From: Hyaloscypha bicolor E
Lineage: Eukaryota; Ascomycota; Leotiomycetes; Helotiales; Hyaloscyphaceae
Direction: 5' to 3'
Assembly (NCBI RefSeq): GCF_002865645.1
Contig: NW_020194552.1
Span: 124,001-188,000, forward strand
DNA length: 64,000 nt
Below the pieces are notes generated by a model, which searched no databases, was not told the origin of the DNA, and was given only the letters and a program-made list of their open reading frames with translations. This document shows positions 43,139 through 56,710 of the stretch, piece by piece. The position numbers and the translations under genes were made by a program. Numbering within the stretch: the first letter of the stretch is position 1; the number at the start of each line of letters is the position of its first letter.

Positions 43139-46100
43139 CGATTAGTACCTTAAGTACTATTCCAGAGTTTAATTCAGATTCTCCGTTTATCTATTAGTTT
43201 ATAAATAGAATACTATATTTAGCTATTATTAAACCTTTAAATAAAAGTATAGACTTGATTAGAACTTGCTTATAAAAACAGATTCTCTATTAGAGGTTAT
43301 ATTTATAGGTATATTAAAGTCTTTAATAATATAATATATAAATAGCTCTACTAACTCAGGAGCTGAGATCTCTTTAGTAATTAGAATATATTATATTATT
43401 TTTATATATCTAATAATAATAATAAGTATAGAATTATATATCTTACTATAAAATCTAGAAAAGAGTAGCCCTATAATAAAGTATATAGTAATTTCTTGCT
43501 ATAGCTTAGAAAGAAAAGGAAACGAACTAAATATATTATATAGTAGATATTTCTTTATTTTAATTTATTAATATATAGGGCAAGTTCTAATATAGTCTTT
43601 TATATCTTTTTTTATACTTTACTAGAAGTACTTTTTCTAGAGAATCTCTAGTATCTTACTAGTACTAAAATGCCTACCTATAGAATTATTATAGTTAGCT
43701 TATAGTAATTCTTTTTTAAGAGCCGGCTTATTTAGTATATAAATAGTATCCCGATATCTTAGTAACCTAGATATATTAAGTTCCCAAGTCTTAATAGTTC
43801 TAGTAGAAATCTCTTTTAAAAACTATTTATACTACTAGTATTATACTAATAAATTAAGCCTTTAGTATTATAATAGTAGTTTAAATAATATCTCTCTGTT
43901 TTCCTTATATACTATTTCGGACCTAGCTACTTATATAGCTAGAATTCGTAGTATATATTATTTATAACTAGCTATATTAGTAATAGGCTCAAGTAGTAAT
44001 ATCTCTAGTATTATTCTATTACTAAAATAAACTTCTCTTTTAGAATTCCTTAATATCTTACTAATTAAGAAGTATTTATTTTCTTTTTCCTGGGCCTTAA
44101 ATTATAGTATTATAGAAATAGTATAGTATCTTATTACTATTATTTATAGGGCTCTCTATTCTATATTCTATAGCTTATTATAAAATATAAGTAATAAAGT
44201 ATTTTTATTTATATTTACTATAAAGTCTAGTCTTCTTAATAGCCTATTAGTAAGGTTATTATATTCTGGCTAGTATTCTAAAATAAAGTTAAAAATAGCT
44301 AGCTTTTTTATCTATCTTATCTATTAACTATTTAGTTTTCTCTTAGTTATAAAATATTTCAAGTTATTATAATTTATCTTAATAATAATAGTATATCAGG
44401 TATATATTAGGTAATACTAGTAAATATAAAATACTAGAATAATAACTAAAAGCTTAGAATTATATATCTTATATCTGCTCTTAATTATAGTTATCTTCTT
44501 TAAATAAAAGGCAATAGAATATTATCTGGCTTTTACTTTCTTACTAAAGAACTAGGAAATTATACTTATAATTACAAATCCTAAAATATCTATTTCTATA
44601 TAAATTTTTAAGGCTAGGTTAAAATAGTAAAGAATTAGTACTATTATAAATATAATTTATAGCTTTTTAAAAGCCCTATTTACCTTATTTATCTAGCTAA
44701 AATAATATTATAGATTTCTATTAGTTTTTAATAAATTAGTTAATTCTCTTACTATCCTAAAATATTTATAAATAAACCTCTAATAAAAATTAGTAAAACC
44801 CAGAAATACTTAGACTTCTCGGATATTATTCTTTAGGGCCGGCTATTTCCTAATAGCTATAATCCTACTAGCTTTTATTTCTATACTATCTAGGCTAATT
44901 ATAAATCCCAGGAACTCTATTTTCTTTATATTAAACTTGTATTTTACTAAGTTTATAAAAAGCTAGTATTATTATAATTATTCGAATATATATTAGACTA
45001 TTATTATATATTATTCTAGATCTTCTAAATAAATTAAATTATTATCTAGATAAACTATATAAATAATATTTATAAGGCCTACTAATATATAATTAATATA
45101 TATCTAGAATATTACTAAAGTATTAAATAGTTTAAAAGATATAATATAATACTTAAAATATTTATAATATATTCGAAATACTATTTTTTACTTATTATCC
45201 TCTTATATTTATAACTAATAATAAGTATTCTTTAAGTCTAGCTTTATATATATCTTTATTCTATAAAGCCTATTTATAGTCTTACTAATAAGTAATAATA
45301 GTATTTAGTTCTTAATAGTAATTCTATTTAGATTCTAGTAATTAATATATAGATATAGGCTGCCTTCTTTCTTTAGAACAAATATAATTAAGGTACTAGC
45401 TAGGCTAGTAAAATAACGGATTTATTTCTTCTTTAGGCTAGTATTAAGATATTCCCGAAAGACTTTAAGCTCTCTTTCTAATAAAGTATATATAAGACTA
45501 TATAGTAATTAGAATTCTGGTTTCAGATCTATATAATACTTTATTATATAATAGTCGGGTAATATATCTATAGCCTTTATAGAAAATACTCGGAAAAAGT
45601 CCTAATATTTCTTAGGAAATATAACTATTTTATTAATAATAATAGTAGTAATCTTTTAGCTATTTATTATAAGATAAATAATTAATAGAAAAATATATAT
45701 CTTATATTTTACTACTTTAGTAAACTTTCTAGTATTTAGAACTTTAATCTTTTATAGTCAAATCTAGTATTTCTATATTACTTCTCTAAAAGAAATTAGA
45801 GAATTAATCTAGTAAAGCTATAGGAATTCAAGTATTATATTAATATAGTTCAGATTAAAATTATATAATATAAAATATATATTAGTCTTTCTTTAATTCT
45901 CTAGTATATTCTTAGTAATAATCCCAAGAATATAATTTTCATATAAATAGATCCTTTTTTCCTCTAGTAAGAATAAGGGAATTACCCTTAATATTAATGA
46001 AATACCTATATCTAAAGCTAATTTCCTCTTTATATAATTAGCCTCATTATCCGAGTTTACTAATACTCTAATTCTTTATTTATCTTTTATTATCTTAATA

Positions 46101-47420
46101 GTAATCTTAATTACTATTCTCGTTTTAGGAGCTTTGCTTTTCATAATATAAATGAATATAATTACTATAAGGCATACCCGTTTCCCGGCTTCTTTAGTTC
46201 TGGATACTTATATGTTTTATAGCCAGACTTATTATAGTTATAGCAAGTCGGTTTCCCTTAATTAGGGCAAGTAGTAATATAGTAATTCTTTTTCTAATAA
46301 GTAAAGCAAATTATATCCGGTTTTATAGATTCTAATATAAGTATTATATTAGATCCTATTATTATATCTTTACTATTCCGGTTTTATAAATCTTATAATA
46401 GGAATATACTTCTCTTCTATTTCTTTTTATTATCTCTTTTCTTTTCTTTTCCTATTTTCTTTCTTTTACTATTCTATTAGTTTATTATTATATTCTTATT
46501 AAATAAATAGATTTAAATTATTCTTAACTCTTATAATAGTAGAAATAAGCTTTTTACTCTTTTATAAAGTATTTCCTTAATAATTAATCTCGTCTCGGAT
46601 TTCTTACCTTAAGCTACTAAATAAGTTATTCTATTCTTATAATAAACCTATATATTTTAAGTTATCTAATAGGCTATTTAAATAAGATATAAAGCTTTAG
46701 ATACTTTAGCCTGGCTATTATTTAGTATCCTTAAACTTAGTAAGAATATTATTACTATAGTTCTCTAGATCTAAAATAGAATTCTTTATAAATTTAATAA
46801 AGATCTTCTAACCTATAGTATTAATACCTACTAATTACTTTCTATATTTCTAGATATCTCTAGCTATATCTTTAAAATAGAAAGTATAATATATAATCTT
46901 TACTATATTAGTAGCCTAGGTAATTCCGCTATCTTTATACTACTTTAATTTTACCTAATAGAAGAAGTCCTGGACTTCTTTAATATTCTTTCTCTAGTAA
47001 GTAGGTAGTTCTCGGATTTTTGGAGCCCTTTAAACTAAGAATATTACCGGAAATATAACGGGTTTTATATTAGATATCCGAATATCTTTAAGATAATAGA
47101 TCTAAGCTTCTAGCTTCTCTAGATCTTCTTTCTATTATATCTCTATTTCTAACTTAGTAATATAATAGCAAGCCGCTACTAATTTCTCTATTATTATTAT
47201 CCTATTTACTAGTTCTAGGAATATCTGAGTTCTATTTCCTTCTCCTAATTAGGTAATATAAAAGGTACTTAACTGGGTACTTCCCTAGATATTTAATTAG
47301 GTTGCCCTAGTAATAATAGAGGCACTTCTCCTAATTAATACTCTAGCTATTAATATTTTATCTATTAATAGCTTAATTACTTTATAATAAACTACTTTCT
47401 AAAGGTTAGATTAATTAGAA

Positions 47421-47747
47421 TATAAGATATATAATAGCAGGGTAATATATAAGTAATTAAGGTAAGTAAGCTATAAAGTAATACTTGCAAGTATAACTAA
47501 TTCCAAGAATTAATTCTAATAAAAGACTAATTAATATTTCTTTCTAAAGCTAGGAGCATTTTCTTATATATTCCCTAGTACTTAACCAAGCCTGTAAAGT
47601 ACTTTACTTAACTAGGAAATATAATCTTATATAATTCATATAATTCTAATTACCTATATAATTCTAATTATAAGCTTTATTTAAAATAGGAAACTAGATC
47701 TATAATATCTAATACCTGTTTATATATTATTATATATACTTATTACA
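47421..47747 (-). repeat. Right (5') LTR of Gypsy-B
   Basis: 327 bp, ending in an intact CA, followed directly by the GGTTT target duplication. It retains more G and C than the left LTR. Confidence 0.85.
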
Positions 47748-50700
47748 GGTTTTTATACTAGTATTCTTATATAAGAGTAATTCTAGTAATATTTATATAG
47801 ATAATACCTCTATTAAACTTAAGATTATAGTCAAAAGTAAGAAATTCATACTTTTTAGCTAAAAACTTAGTCTTATAAAGCTTTAGTTACTTTGCCTTTA
47901 TAAAATTATTAGTTCTAATAAATAAGGTATTATTAGTTTAAAGGCTAATAATTCCGAAGAATTACTTATTATAAAGTAGGTAAGAGTTACAAATTAATTA
48001 TTCTATAAAGAGCTCGTTAATATAATAGAAATAGTAAGTCTTAAACTAGTAGTTCCTAGTTTCCGGTATATTATATAGTAGTTTTATAATTTTTAGAATA
48101 GAATTATTTTTTAGATTTAGTTTTCTAGTAAGCTTATAAGGTAAGTTAATATAGAAATTATAATTAAGTAAAGTTATTAATTAGATATAAGCTTATAAGA
48201 TATTATATAAATATAATTCTATAGTATTTATTATTATAGTAATAATACTAAGAATAATTCTCTGGCTAATATATTAGATAATAAGTAATTATATTAATAC
48301 TATATATTTCTTACTATTATTATAAGCTTAGATAACTAGTCTCGACTTCTTAAGCTCTTTTTCTATATTCTTATTCTTAATCTTATTAATTAACCGGGAG
48401 TTAAAAATATATACTTCTTTTAATATCTGAGATCTAGAAATAACCTCAAATATATCCTTTTCTAGAAGGCTAGCGACTTTAACTTAATAGGAGTTCTTAT
48501 ATAGGTTATTATCCTATAGAAATACTATAAAATCCGGGTTCTTATAAGGGTATTCTCTATTATACTTTAGTAGAATAATAGGAGGAATTATATCCGTATT
48601 ACCTTTAGCCTTACTATTAGATTTAGAAATAGGTTCAGGTTCGGGGCTATTAGTAATAACCTTAATATCTCTTATATAAAAGAGCTTTATAGAGATTAAA
48701 TAGAAGGTAGTATTATTATATAATAGAGCTAGTATATAGTTCTCTCTATTAATAGCTACTAGCTTATATAGTTTATCCCAATTACTAGATTAACTAGTAT
48801 TTCCTTTATATTAAATAAAAATATTCGAATTTAGAAATAATTTATAAATATTAGTAATACTAGAACTATTTCGGGTATTTAAAGTATTTATAATTTAATA
48901 TCTAGCTTAAAGCTTTTGAATTTCTACTATTATTTTCTTAAGTACTACTAATTACTATAATATAGTAAGTAATAAGGTATTATATTTAGTTATTTAAGGT
49001 AAAGTACTATAAACTAAAAGGGTTAAGATAATACTATTAGGTCTTATAAAGTTATTAATAGCCTTAAAAGCTATTTAAAATATAATATCCTTATTAATTC
49101 TATTAACTTTGGCTATAATAATAAGATAAGTATATTGGATTAGGTTATAGTAGTATTCTATAATTCTAATAGAGTTATAAACTTCTATAAGAATAATCTT
49201 AATCTTAGTTCCTATAGTATTTGCAAGCTAAGTAAACTTCTTATTAGTAAACTACTTTCTAGTATTTATTATAATCTAATTAGGAAAGCCTAAATAGTTA
49301 TTAATCTAGTATTATTTAAGTATATTTCAGATATATATTATACTAATATTCTAGAGCTATTAGCCGGCTTAATATCAAGTGCCTTTATTAATAATATAAA
49401 GTATAGGCTTACCGGAAATATAGAAAATATTAATAATAATAAAGTAATTAAAGCTAATATTATTTCTTAGATTAAACTTAAATTATTCGGGTAATTAGTT
49501 ATATTTCTGGCATTATTTATAATACTTTATAAGATATTTAAGAGCTTTTATATTAATATTATAACCTGCTTATTCTAGTATATTTCGGAGCTTACTAATA
49601 AATAAATACCTAAAATAATAATATAAATATTATAATTTGACCTTTATAAAAAAGTAGAAATTATAAATAAAGAATTCGGAAATAAAGCCTTATAGTATAA
49701 TATTCTAAAATAAAAAAAAGTATCTGAAATATTATATTATAAGTATATATTTTCTAATAAAAGTAATAAGATAATTAGTAAAATTATTAAAGTAGATCCC
49801 TAACTTATCTATATTAGCTAAGCTAAGTAAAAATAAAGTTTTTAAAGGCATAATATGAAATTATACTTACCTAATTAGTATACTTACTATTATAAATCTA
49901 ATAAAAGATATAAATCCGATACTAAACTAGATATTAATTTAATCTTTAGTAGTTTTATTAAGTTTAATACTATTATTAGTTTACTAGAGAGCTTGAAATT
50001 AGTTAGAACTAGTAATTAAGTATCTAGAAGCTCTGGTATTAATTATAACTTTATAAAAATAATAAGTATTATATCTTAATATATTATTAATTATAAAAGT
50101 CTAGGTATTTTTTATTAAGGATTTAATAAGCTCTAAGATATAGTTTTCGCCTATTATCTAATATATAAAAAAAAGAGAAATAAGGTTATTTATAAGAATA
50201 TTAGTTATAGTTATTAGTAGAATAGAAGTAGTAAAAGTAGCTAAAAAGCTTTTAATTAAAGTAAAATAAAAATCTAGATAATATTTCTCTTCTTTATTTA
50301 TTTCTGCTAATAAAGTCTTAAAAGTATTATTTACTAGTTCGTCCTTACTACTTTTATTACCTTCTTTGCCTTTAGCTTTAGTAATATACTATATATAAGT
50401 ATTACTAAAGTATTTATTAAAGTTATAGATATTTCGAGATCTAAACTAATAGATATTTCTATTTCTAAATCAAGTCTTCTTAGCCTCTTATTTTTCTAGT
50501 ATATGCTTTTATAAGCGGTATTCGGGTTTCTTATATATAAAACATGACTTTAGAATATAATTATTATAATTATAGGACTTAAAGTAATTATTACGGGTTC
50601 CGAAGTTATGGCTGGATTTATATTAATAATTTCCGGAGAAATAATAGCTTAGAAAATTCTAAGAGTAATATTATTAATTAGTAAAAAAGGTTTCGGGATT

Positions 50701-52230
50701 AGCTTATTATTTGCTCTTATATATAGTAATAAATAACTAGAGCTTATTAATAAGCTAGCCAAGATTTATAGGAGGATCTGAGATTATATATTTATATATT
50801 CGGAAGCCTTAGTAAGAAGTAATAATTTTATTATAGAGAAATTTAGTATTTTATAAGTTAGGTATAAAACTATATTATAGTTAATATAATTTATTAATTA
50901 GTAATTAAATAGTTTTAAATATTATCTTTTCCGGAAATTTAGTTATTATAAAAGCTAATATAATAGTATTTTACTTATTTAAATTCCGATATTTAAATCC
51001 AGGGCCTTTAAAAAAGCTATAGATATTAATATAAGCCTTTTTATATATATATTAAAAGAGCTAGTTATTATAAAAGTAGTTTTAAGCTAGTTCCTTTAGT
51101 ATAGTAAAAAAAGCTTATATTAGTATTTCTTATAGAAGCTCTATATATTAGTAAATATTAAGGAAAATAGTAAGTTTATAATTAAAATTATTATTAGATT
51201 TATTATATTTTTATTTTTTAATATAAATCTTAGTAACTTCTCTAATAAGTTTTATAATTAAAGGAAATTAGGAATTATTCAGATATAGTTATAATAATAA
51301 TAATAATAAGAATATACTATTTGCTCCTAAAGCTTTTATACTAGTATATAAATCTAGTAAAGATATAGGATATAGTAATAAAGAAGATAATAAAGAAAGT
51401 AATAGTAATATAGAAATATTAAAGATAATAGGTTCTAGGTACTTGTTTTTTATAAGAATAATAAAGCTTAATAGAATTAGTTCCTTAATAAAATCTAGTC
51501 TAGCTACTAATATATTCTTATTTAATTATATATATTATTTATTTTCTTTTATAATAATATATAAGGTATTTATAATAGTATTAGTATTACTATTCTATTA
51601 TATAAATATACTACTATACTAAAGAGTTTTATATAAATATAGTATTTCTGGGAATTCAAATTTATTAAAGTTTCCTTAATAAGTAAAGTTCTTAAAATTA
51701 TATCTAAATAGCTCTCAAAAATTATTATTAATTATTTTATAAAGAATATATTAAAATAGCTTAGTATTTAAGAATTCAGTTATCTTATTTGCCTTAATAA
51801 AGTTCAGGTTAATTCTATATCTCTACTTTCTTACTAATTCCTTGAAATTATTATTATTTATAAAATAATTAGATTAGATAGATCTAATAAAGAAATTATT
51901 TATTATAGTATATTTTACTATTATATATTCTATAGGCTTATATCTAGTTTAAGGTATAATAGTTTATAAAAAGAATAGATTTATAAGAAAGAAAGTAATT
52001 TATAAAATAAGTAATTTATAATAGGTATTATATTTAAGATAAAAATTTCATTTATAATAAGAAATTTAGGAAGTGAAATTTAAGAAGAAAAATATTGAGA
52101 TTTCGGAAGAACTTAATAGTTCTAAGGCTTAAAAGCCCCAGGAATTTAAAAGAAGATAGTTTTTAAAAGGGTTTTATAGGAATTAAATAGAAATAAAATA
52201 GAATAATTAAATAGCTAATTATTTTAGTAC

Positions 52231-52386
52231 TTAGTAAGATTAAGTGTCCTTTTTATTTATATAACCAAATTACAGGTAATAGAACTAATAGATATTTCCT
52301 TCTTTAATATAGTATAATTAGGCCTTAGTAAGATTAAGTATCTTTCTTGCTTATATAACCGAATTACAAGTAATAGAATTAATAGT
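52231..52386. repeat. Direct repeat of ~60 bp in the Copia-1 leader
   Basis: TTAGTAAGATTAAGT...TATATAACCRAATTACARG is present twice, beginning at 52,231 and 52,325, about 94 bp apart. It lies next to the right (5') LTR of the minus-strand copia element, so it is in its untranslated leader. Confidence 0.6.
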
Positions 52387-52485
52387 TTTTTTTTTTTAAC
52401 TAGAATAATAGCTTTATTTCTAAGTAACTAAATCTTAGGTAAGTATAGCTTAATTCTTCCTAATCTATAAGTACTAACTAATTAG

Positions 52486-52796
52486 TATTAGTTTACTAGT
52501 AATATATAATACTATTATATAAGTTATGAAATATTATTTATATATAATTAGTAAAGTTATTCTTTAGAAATAGAAATTATAGTATTATAGTATTAATATA
52601 TAATTCCTAAATCTACTAAGCTTAAAAGAGTCTAGTTTACTAGTCAAGTTACTAATAAGACGCGAGGTTATATAACTATATCTCATATCCTATATCCTAT
52701 TATTTATATCCCGTTACTTATATTCTATTACTTATATCCCGTATCCCGTATCCCGTAACTATATACGTAACTCCCAAAGAAATAGCTATACTAATA
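52486..52796 (-). repeat. Right (5') LTR of Copia-1
   Basis: 311 bp, the same length as the left LTR, with the initial TG altered to TA. The downstream flank ATTCT is close to the left flank ATTTT. Confidence 0.8.
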
Positions 52797-53190
52797 ATTC
52801 TCTTTTAATTATTTATATAAGACTATTAATAATTTATTATCTAATTAGAAAAACGAACTATTATTACTAATTTAAGTAATAATAAACTAAGAATATAAAA
52901 TATAGAATATTCTAGTATTAAAAATAAAATAAAATAAGCTCTTATATAGAATTAGTTAAATTAGATATAATAAAGACTTTAACTAATATTCGGCCTCTAA
53001 TTTAAAATACTTTTCTTATAAGCTATAAAATTATTACTTAACTAATTAATAATAACTAGATCTATTAAAGAGGCTAGTTAACTAAATATAAGCTTAAGAG
53101 AATAAAACAGAGAACTATATTAATTTAAATAATAATTCTATAATATTTATTTATTTAAAAATAAGCTTTTTCTAAGAAAGAAAATAATTT

Positions 53191-53445
53191 TATAATTTTA
53201 TATTTATCTGAGCTTAATATCTAGTATTTGGGATCATATAATAATTATATATAATAAAGCTAAAAGAAGCTATATTCTAGGAAATTTAGAATATTAAGTC
53301 TTATTAGGCTAAGCTATAAATAAGAAACTATAAATATTTAAGGGATTTTAATTCGAGATTTCCTTTTCTCTTTAATTTAATTTTCTTAATAAATAGTTCT
53401 TCTATAAGTGCCTTATTTATAAGCTTTTTTTATAGGACTATAATA
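53191..53445 (+). repeat. Right LTR of Gypsy-A
   Basis: 255 bp, preceded by a purine-rich AAGAAAGAAAA tract that suits a polypurine tract for plus-strand priming. Confidence 0.7.
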
Positions 53446-53567
53446 ATTCTTAAGATTTCTGGTTTAGATATAATCTTAGATATATAATAGCTTTATTTAT
53501 AAAATATATAAATCTATAATTCGAGATTAGAACTATTTATTTTATTATTAGAAACCTTAATATTATA

Positions 53568-53689
53568 TAGTAATTATATACTAGTAATTATATACTAGTA
53601 ATTATGTACTAGTAATTATATACTAGTAATTATATACTAGTAATTATATACTAGTAATTATATACTAGTAATTATATACTAGTAATTAT
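53568..53689. repeat. 14-bp minisatellite, about 8.7 copies
   Basis: Unit TAGTAATTATATAC repeated head to tail, with one visible variant (TATGTAC). About two further units appear at 54,573-54,602. It is located in AT-rich DNA just right of Gypsy-A. Confidence 0.85.
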
Positions 53690-54700
53690 TTATTATATTT
53701 AAGCTTTAATTATTTATATTATATCTTTTTTTTCTTATATTAATTTATATATTATTATTATAATATAATAATAACGTTTTATTATAATAATTAATAGTAA
53801 TACTTTTTAATTTAATTTAATTAGGGTTTTTTTACTCTTAATTACTTATAAATTTCTTTATATTTTCTCTAGTAAGCTTTTTAAAGCTCTATTCTAACTA
53901 GTTAATCTTTTAATTAAGCTATTAACTAGAAATTATTAATATCTTTATAGTATTACTATATTCTTTAATTAGATCTCTTAATTAAGTATTCTATTTAATA
54001 AATAAATTAATTCTTAGTTATTACTATTTATATAATAATTACTATTATCTGAATTAGAATACCAGATTTGCCCTCTAGTAATTATAACTAATACTATTCT
54101 CTTAATACTTCTATACTATAAACGACCTCTATATTAACTATAATATATATAAATATTATAATAGCCTTCTCCTTAATTTAATATCCCTATATACTTTATA
54201 TAGCCTCAACTATTATTCTTCTATTATTAAATAGCCTCTCTTAGCTTATTAATAGCCAGCCTCTTTCTCCGGCTATTAAATAGCCTTTCTTAGCTTATTA
54301 ATAGCTCCCTGCTTCTTTCTTATATCCCCTACTTCTTTCTTATACTCCCTATATATTAAATATATATATATAGTACTATAGGATGCTTTAGTTACTAGTA
54401 TTAGGCTATAAAGTTCAGGGATATTAGAATAAGGCTATTTTTAAGCTTTTTAGATAGAATTTATTCGATTTTCTGTTTTTTCGAAAAGTTAGCCTATATA
54501 TATAAGTAAATTATATATATAATATAGAGAATTATATAGTTCTCGTTTTTTAAAATATATATATTATATAATAACTATATACTAGTAATTATATACTAGT
54601 TCACGTAACTATACTTACTATATTTAAGCTTTAACTATTTATACTATATTTCCTTTTTCTTATATTTATTTATATATTATTATTATAATATAATATAAAA
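53690..54700. repeat. AT-rich DNA, unresolved
   Basis: Decayed sequence with a cluster of TTAGCTTATTAATAGC- and TTAAATAGCC-like words at about 54,215-54,310, suggesting an old short-period repeat. No gene, no clear element ends. Confidence 0.45.
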
Positions 54701-56125
54701 TAAAATAAATAAATTATTAATTTTTAGTTTATAAATAATAGATTATATATAGATTATAATAGCTTTATTTTCTTATTTAATAAAGAAAAATAAAAAGAGA
54801 AATATAGAAGTTTTTTTTAGCTAGTCTAATAAATATTTAAAAAACTCTAATTCGAAAAAAGAAAACTAATTCTTATATAAAGCTTTTAGAATAATATAAG
54901 AGCTTTTAAAAAATATTTTACTTAATTAAAATAGAAAAATTATTATTTATTCGAGGCTAAGAAATTAATTATTAAATTGAATTCATAATATATATAGGGT
55001 TATATATAACTAAAAAATATATAATAAACCTCGGATATTATAAGTATTAATTAAGGAGATTAATAGCATTTTACTATTATAGCTAATTATTATTTATATT
55101 ATATATATTAGGCTTATAAATTACTAATTATATATATATATTATCGGGGCCTCTTATTTAGAAAAGGCTTTTCTAGACCTTATAAAAGAAATAGAGATTA
55201 GTTCTATACTAAATTTAATATTATAGTTTTATAACTTATTAATTTATTTTATTATTTTATTATTTATTAATAAATATTTTATATAATTAATAAAAAATTA
55301 ATAAAAAAGAATTCGTTATATTATAAGACTTATTATATAATATATCTCGAAATAAACTTCTAGTATTATAAAAAATACTTATAAAATTATTAAATAAAGA
55401 ATTTATTTAAATAAGCCATTTTTCTATTACTATTTCTATTCTTTTTATACGAAAACCTAATAGGAAATTATAGTTCTATATAAATTATTAGAGCCTAAAT
55501 AAGCTTATAAAAAAGAACTAGTATTTATTTCTATTAATTTATAAAATTCTTTAAAATATTAGAAAAGCAAAATAGTTTATATAATTTATATTATTAAAGA
55601 AAATAAATAGAAAACGGCCTTTTATATAAAATATAAACTTTATAAATAATTAGTAATTTCTCTTAGTTTAATAAATACCCCAAATATATTTTAGAAATAT
55701 ATTAATTAAATAAGTTTTATTTCATTTATATAAATAATATTCTAGTTTATTTATTAGAATTAAAGGAAAATTACTATAAATATATATATAAAATTCTTTA
55801 ATAACTTTAAGAAGCAAATCTATAACTAGATATTAATAAAATATTTAAAATTTATTATAGAAGCCAAAAAAAGCATTTATATAAATTTAATAAAAATTAA
55901 AGCTATTCTAAGTTAGAAAGCCCCGAAATTAGTGAAAGATATATAAAGTTTCTTAGAATTTACTAATTTTTTTAAATATTTTATTTGAAATTTTTTAAAG
56001 ATTATTTAAAGATTATTTAATTTTATATATAAGAACCGAATATTTTTATAAATAAATAAAATAAAGGCTGCTTTCTGAAAGCTTAAAAAGATATTTATTT
56101 TAGTTCTAATACTAGTATAGTTTAA

Positions 56126-56256
56126 TATTATGATAAGGTAATATTATAATAGTAGTAAAGAGCTTGAATTGAGCTAAAGGCTATATACCGGGCTAAAAGC
56201 ACTGGCTACACGCTAAGTCACGTATAGTAGCACCGCGTGACTAGTGCCACATAACA
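56126..56256 (-). repeat. Left terminal repeat of the miniature LTR element
   Basis: 131 bp. Its outer ~40 bp carry many G-to-A changes relative to the right repeat (TAATATTATAATAG against TGATGTTGCAGTGG), while its inner part is close to identical. Confidence 0.85.
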
Positions 56257-56710
56257 AGTCCCCCCCTTCAGACTCGAAAGACAACGTCCTCGTCGCAATA
56301 CAGCCATTCTAGGCTACCCAATAAGAAGTCCACTAGTATAGAGCGTCCTTCTCCCCCAAGAGCTTACATCTCACTTCTAAGGGCCCTACAAGCAGGCCAT
56401 GGTAACATATATCCCAGAATATGCCCCCTATTTGTATATTGCCTCCCTCTCTACCATATTTCTTGTTCGTACCATATCCAGTCTTAATAATCTCCTAATT
56501 ACAACTACCATGTATACCATGTGCCCTAATATGGAGGAACACTAGCCAAGTAAAGACTTGGGGAGGTGAGGAGTCGGACGGCTCTGCCGGCGGGGGTGTA
56601 AAGCGTAACAGGAAGCTCTTTCTACAGGGGCGAGGGGAACATCGCTTTATTGCTGTAGTAATCCGTATCGTGAGGTCGATCTCGATTATAATTATTGCAT
56701 TACTACCATA

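Larger units (their letters stand above)
40322..47747 (-). mobile_element. Ty3/gypsy LTR retrotransposon inserted in Copia-1 (Gypsy-B)
   Basis: Two LTRs of exactly 327 bp (40,322-40,648 and 47,421-47,747), TA/CA-ended, flanked by a perfect 5-bp duplication GGTTT (40,317-40,321 and 47,748-47,752). Total length is 7,426 bp, including the MITE at 42,784. Minus-strand relics run right to left. The gag zinc knuckle is at 46,201-46,245 (CYNYNKSGYKTYKYP, Cys and His positions turned to Tyr). The RT site is near 45,038-45,061 (YIVYLDNN, second catalytic Asp lost). The integrase zinc domain is at 43,578-43,677 (GRHFSTSKILEIL and YIRTCP). RT before integrase makes it gypsy, not copia. It keeps visibly more G+C than the elements around it, in line with later insertion. 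Confidence 0.85.
38934..52796 (-). mobile_element. Ty1/copia LTR retrotransposon, RIP-inactivated, inserted in Gypsy-A and itself split (Copia-1)
   Basis: Two LTRs of exactly 311 bp (38,934-39,244 and 52,486-52,796) start TGTTAGTTTACTAG and end GCTATACTAATA. The right copy shows TG changed to TA at its start. Flanks ATTTT and ATTCT fit a 5-bp target duplication with one later C-to-T change. Without the inner insertion it is about 6.4 kb. On the minus strand the part next to the left LTR reads as copia RNase H: SLYKCLIKLGTTREKYLII at about 39,720-39,775 and NPADS at about 39,633-39,647. A worn zinc-knuckle-like stretch lies near 50,530-50,580. This gives gag right and RNase H left, as expected for a minus-strand copia element. 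Stops throughout. Confidence 0.82.
33983..53445 (+). mobile_element. Ty3/gypsy LTR retrotransposon with chromodomain, RIP-inactivated, split by nested insertions (Gypsy-A)
   Basis: LTRs are at 33,983-34,264 and 53,191-53,445. They start alike (TATAATTTTATATTTATCT) and differ by transitions and a 27-bp duplication in the left copy. The native element is about 5.6 kb once the insertion at 38,934-52,796 is taken out. Relics in plus-strand order are: a CCHC zinc knuckle near 35,490-35,534, where codons expected to be Cys and His now read Tyr; the reverse-transcriptase active site near 37,200 with both Asp codons now Asn; GFYNFYKRFI at about 37,445-37,480 (RT/RNase H join); the integrase core at about 38,200-38,420; and, beyond the insertion, a chromodomain end at about 52,905-53,045 (YSASNLKYFSYKL). 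Gag-pol-integrase-chromodomain order identifies a chromovirus. All frames are closed by stops, so it cannot be active. No clear target duplication was found. Confidence 0.8.

Noticed and set aside
33983..53445. Target-site duplication for Gypsy-A
   Set aside because: Flanks CCTAT and ATTCT do not match convincingly. Left unassigned rather than forced.
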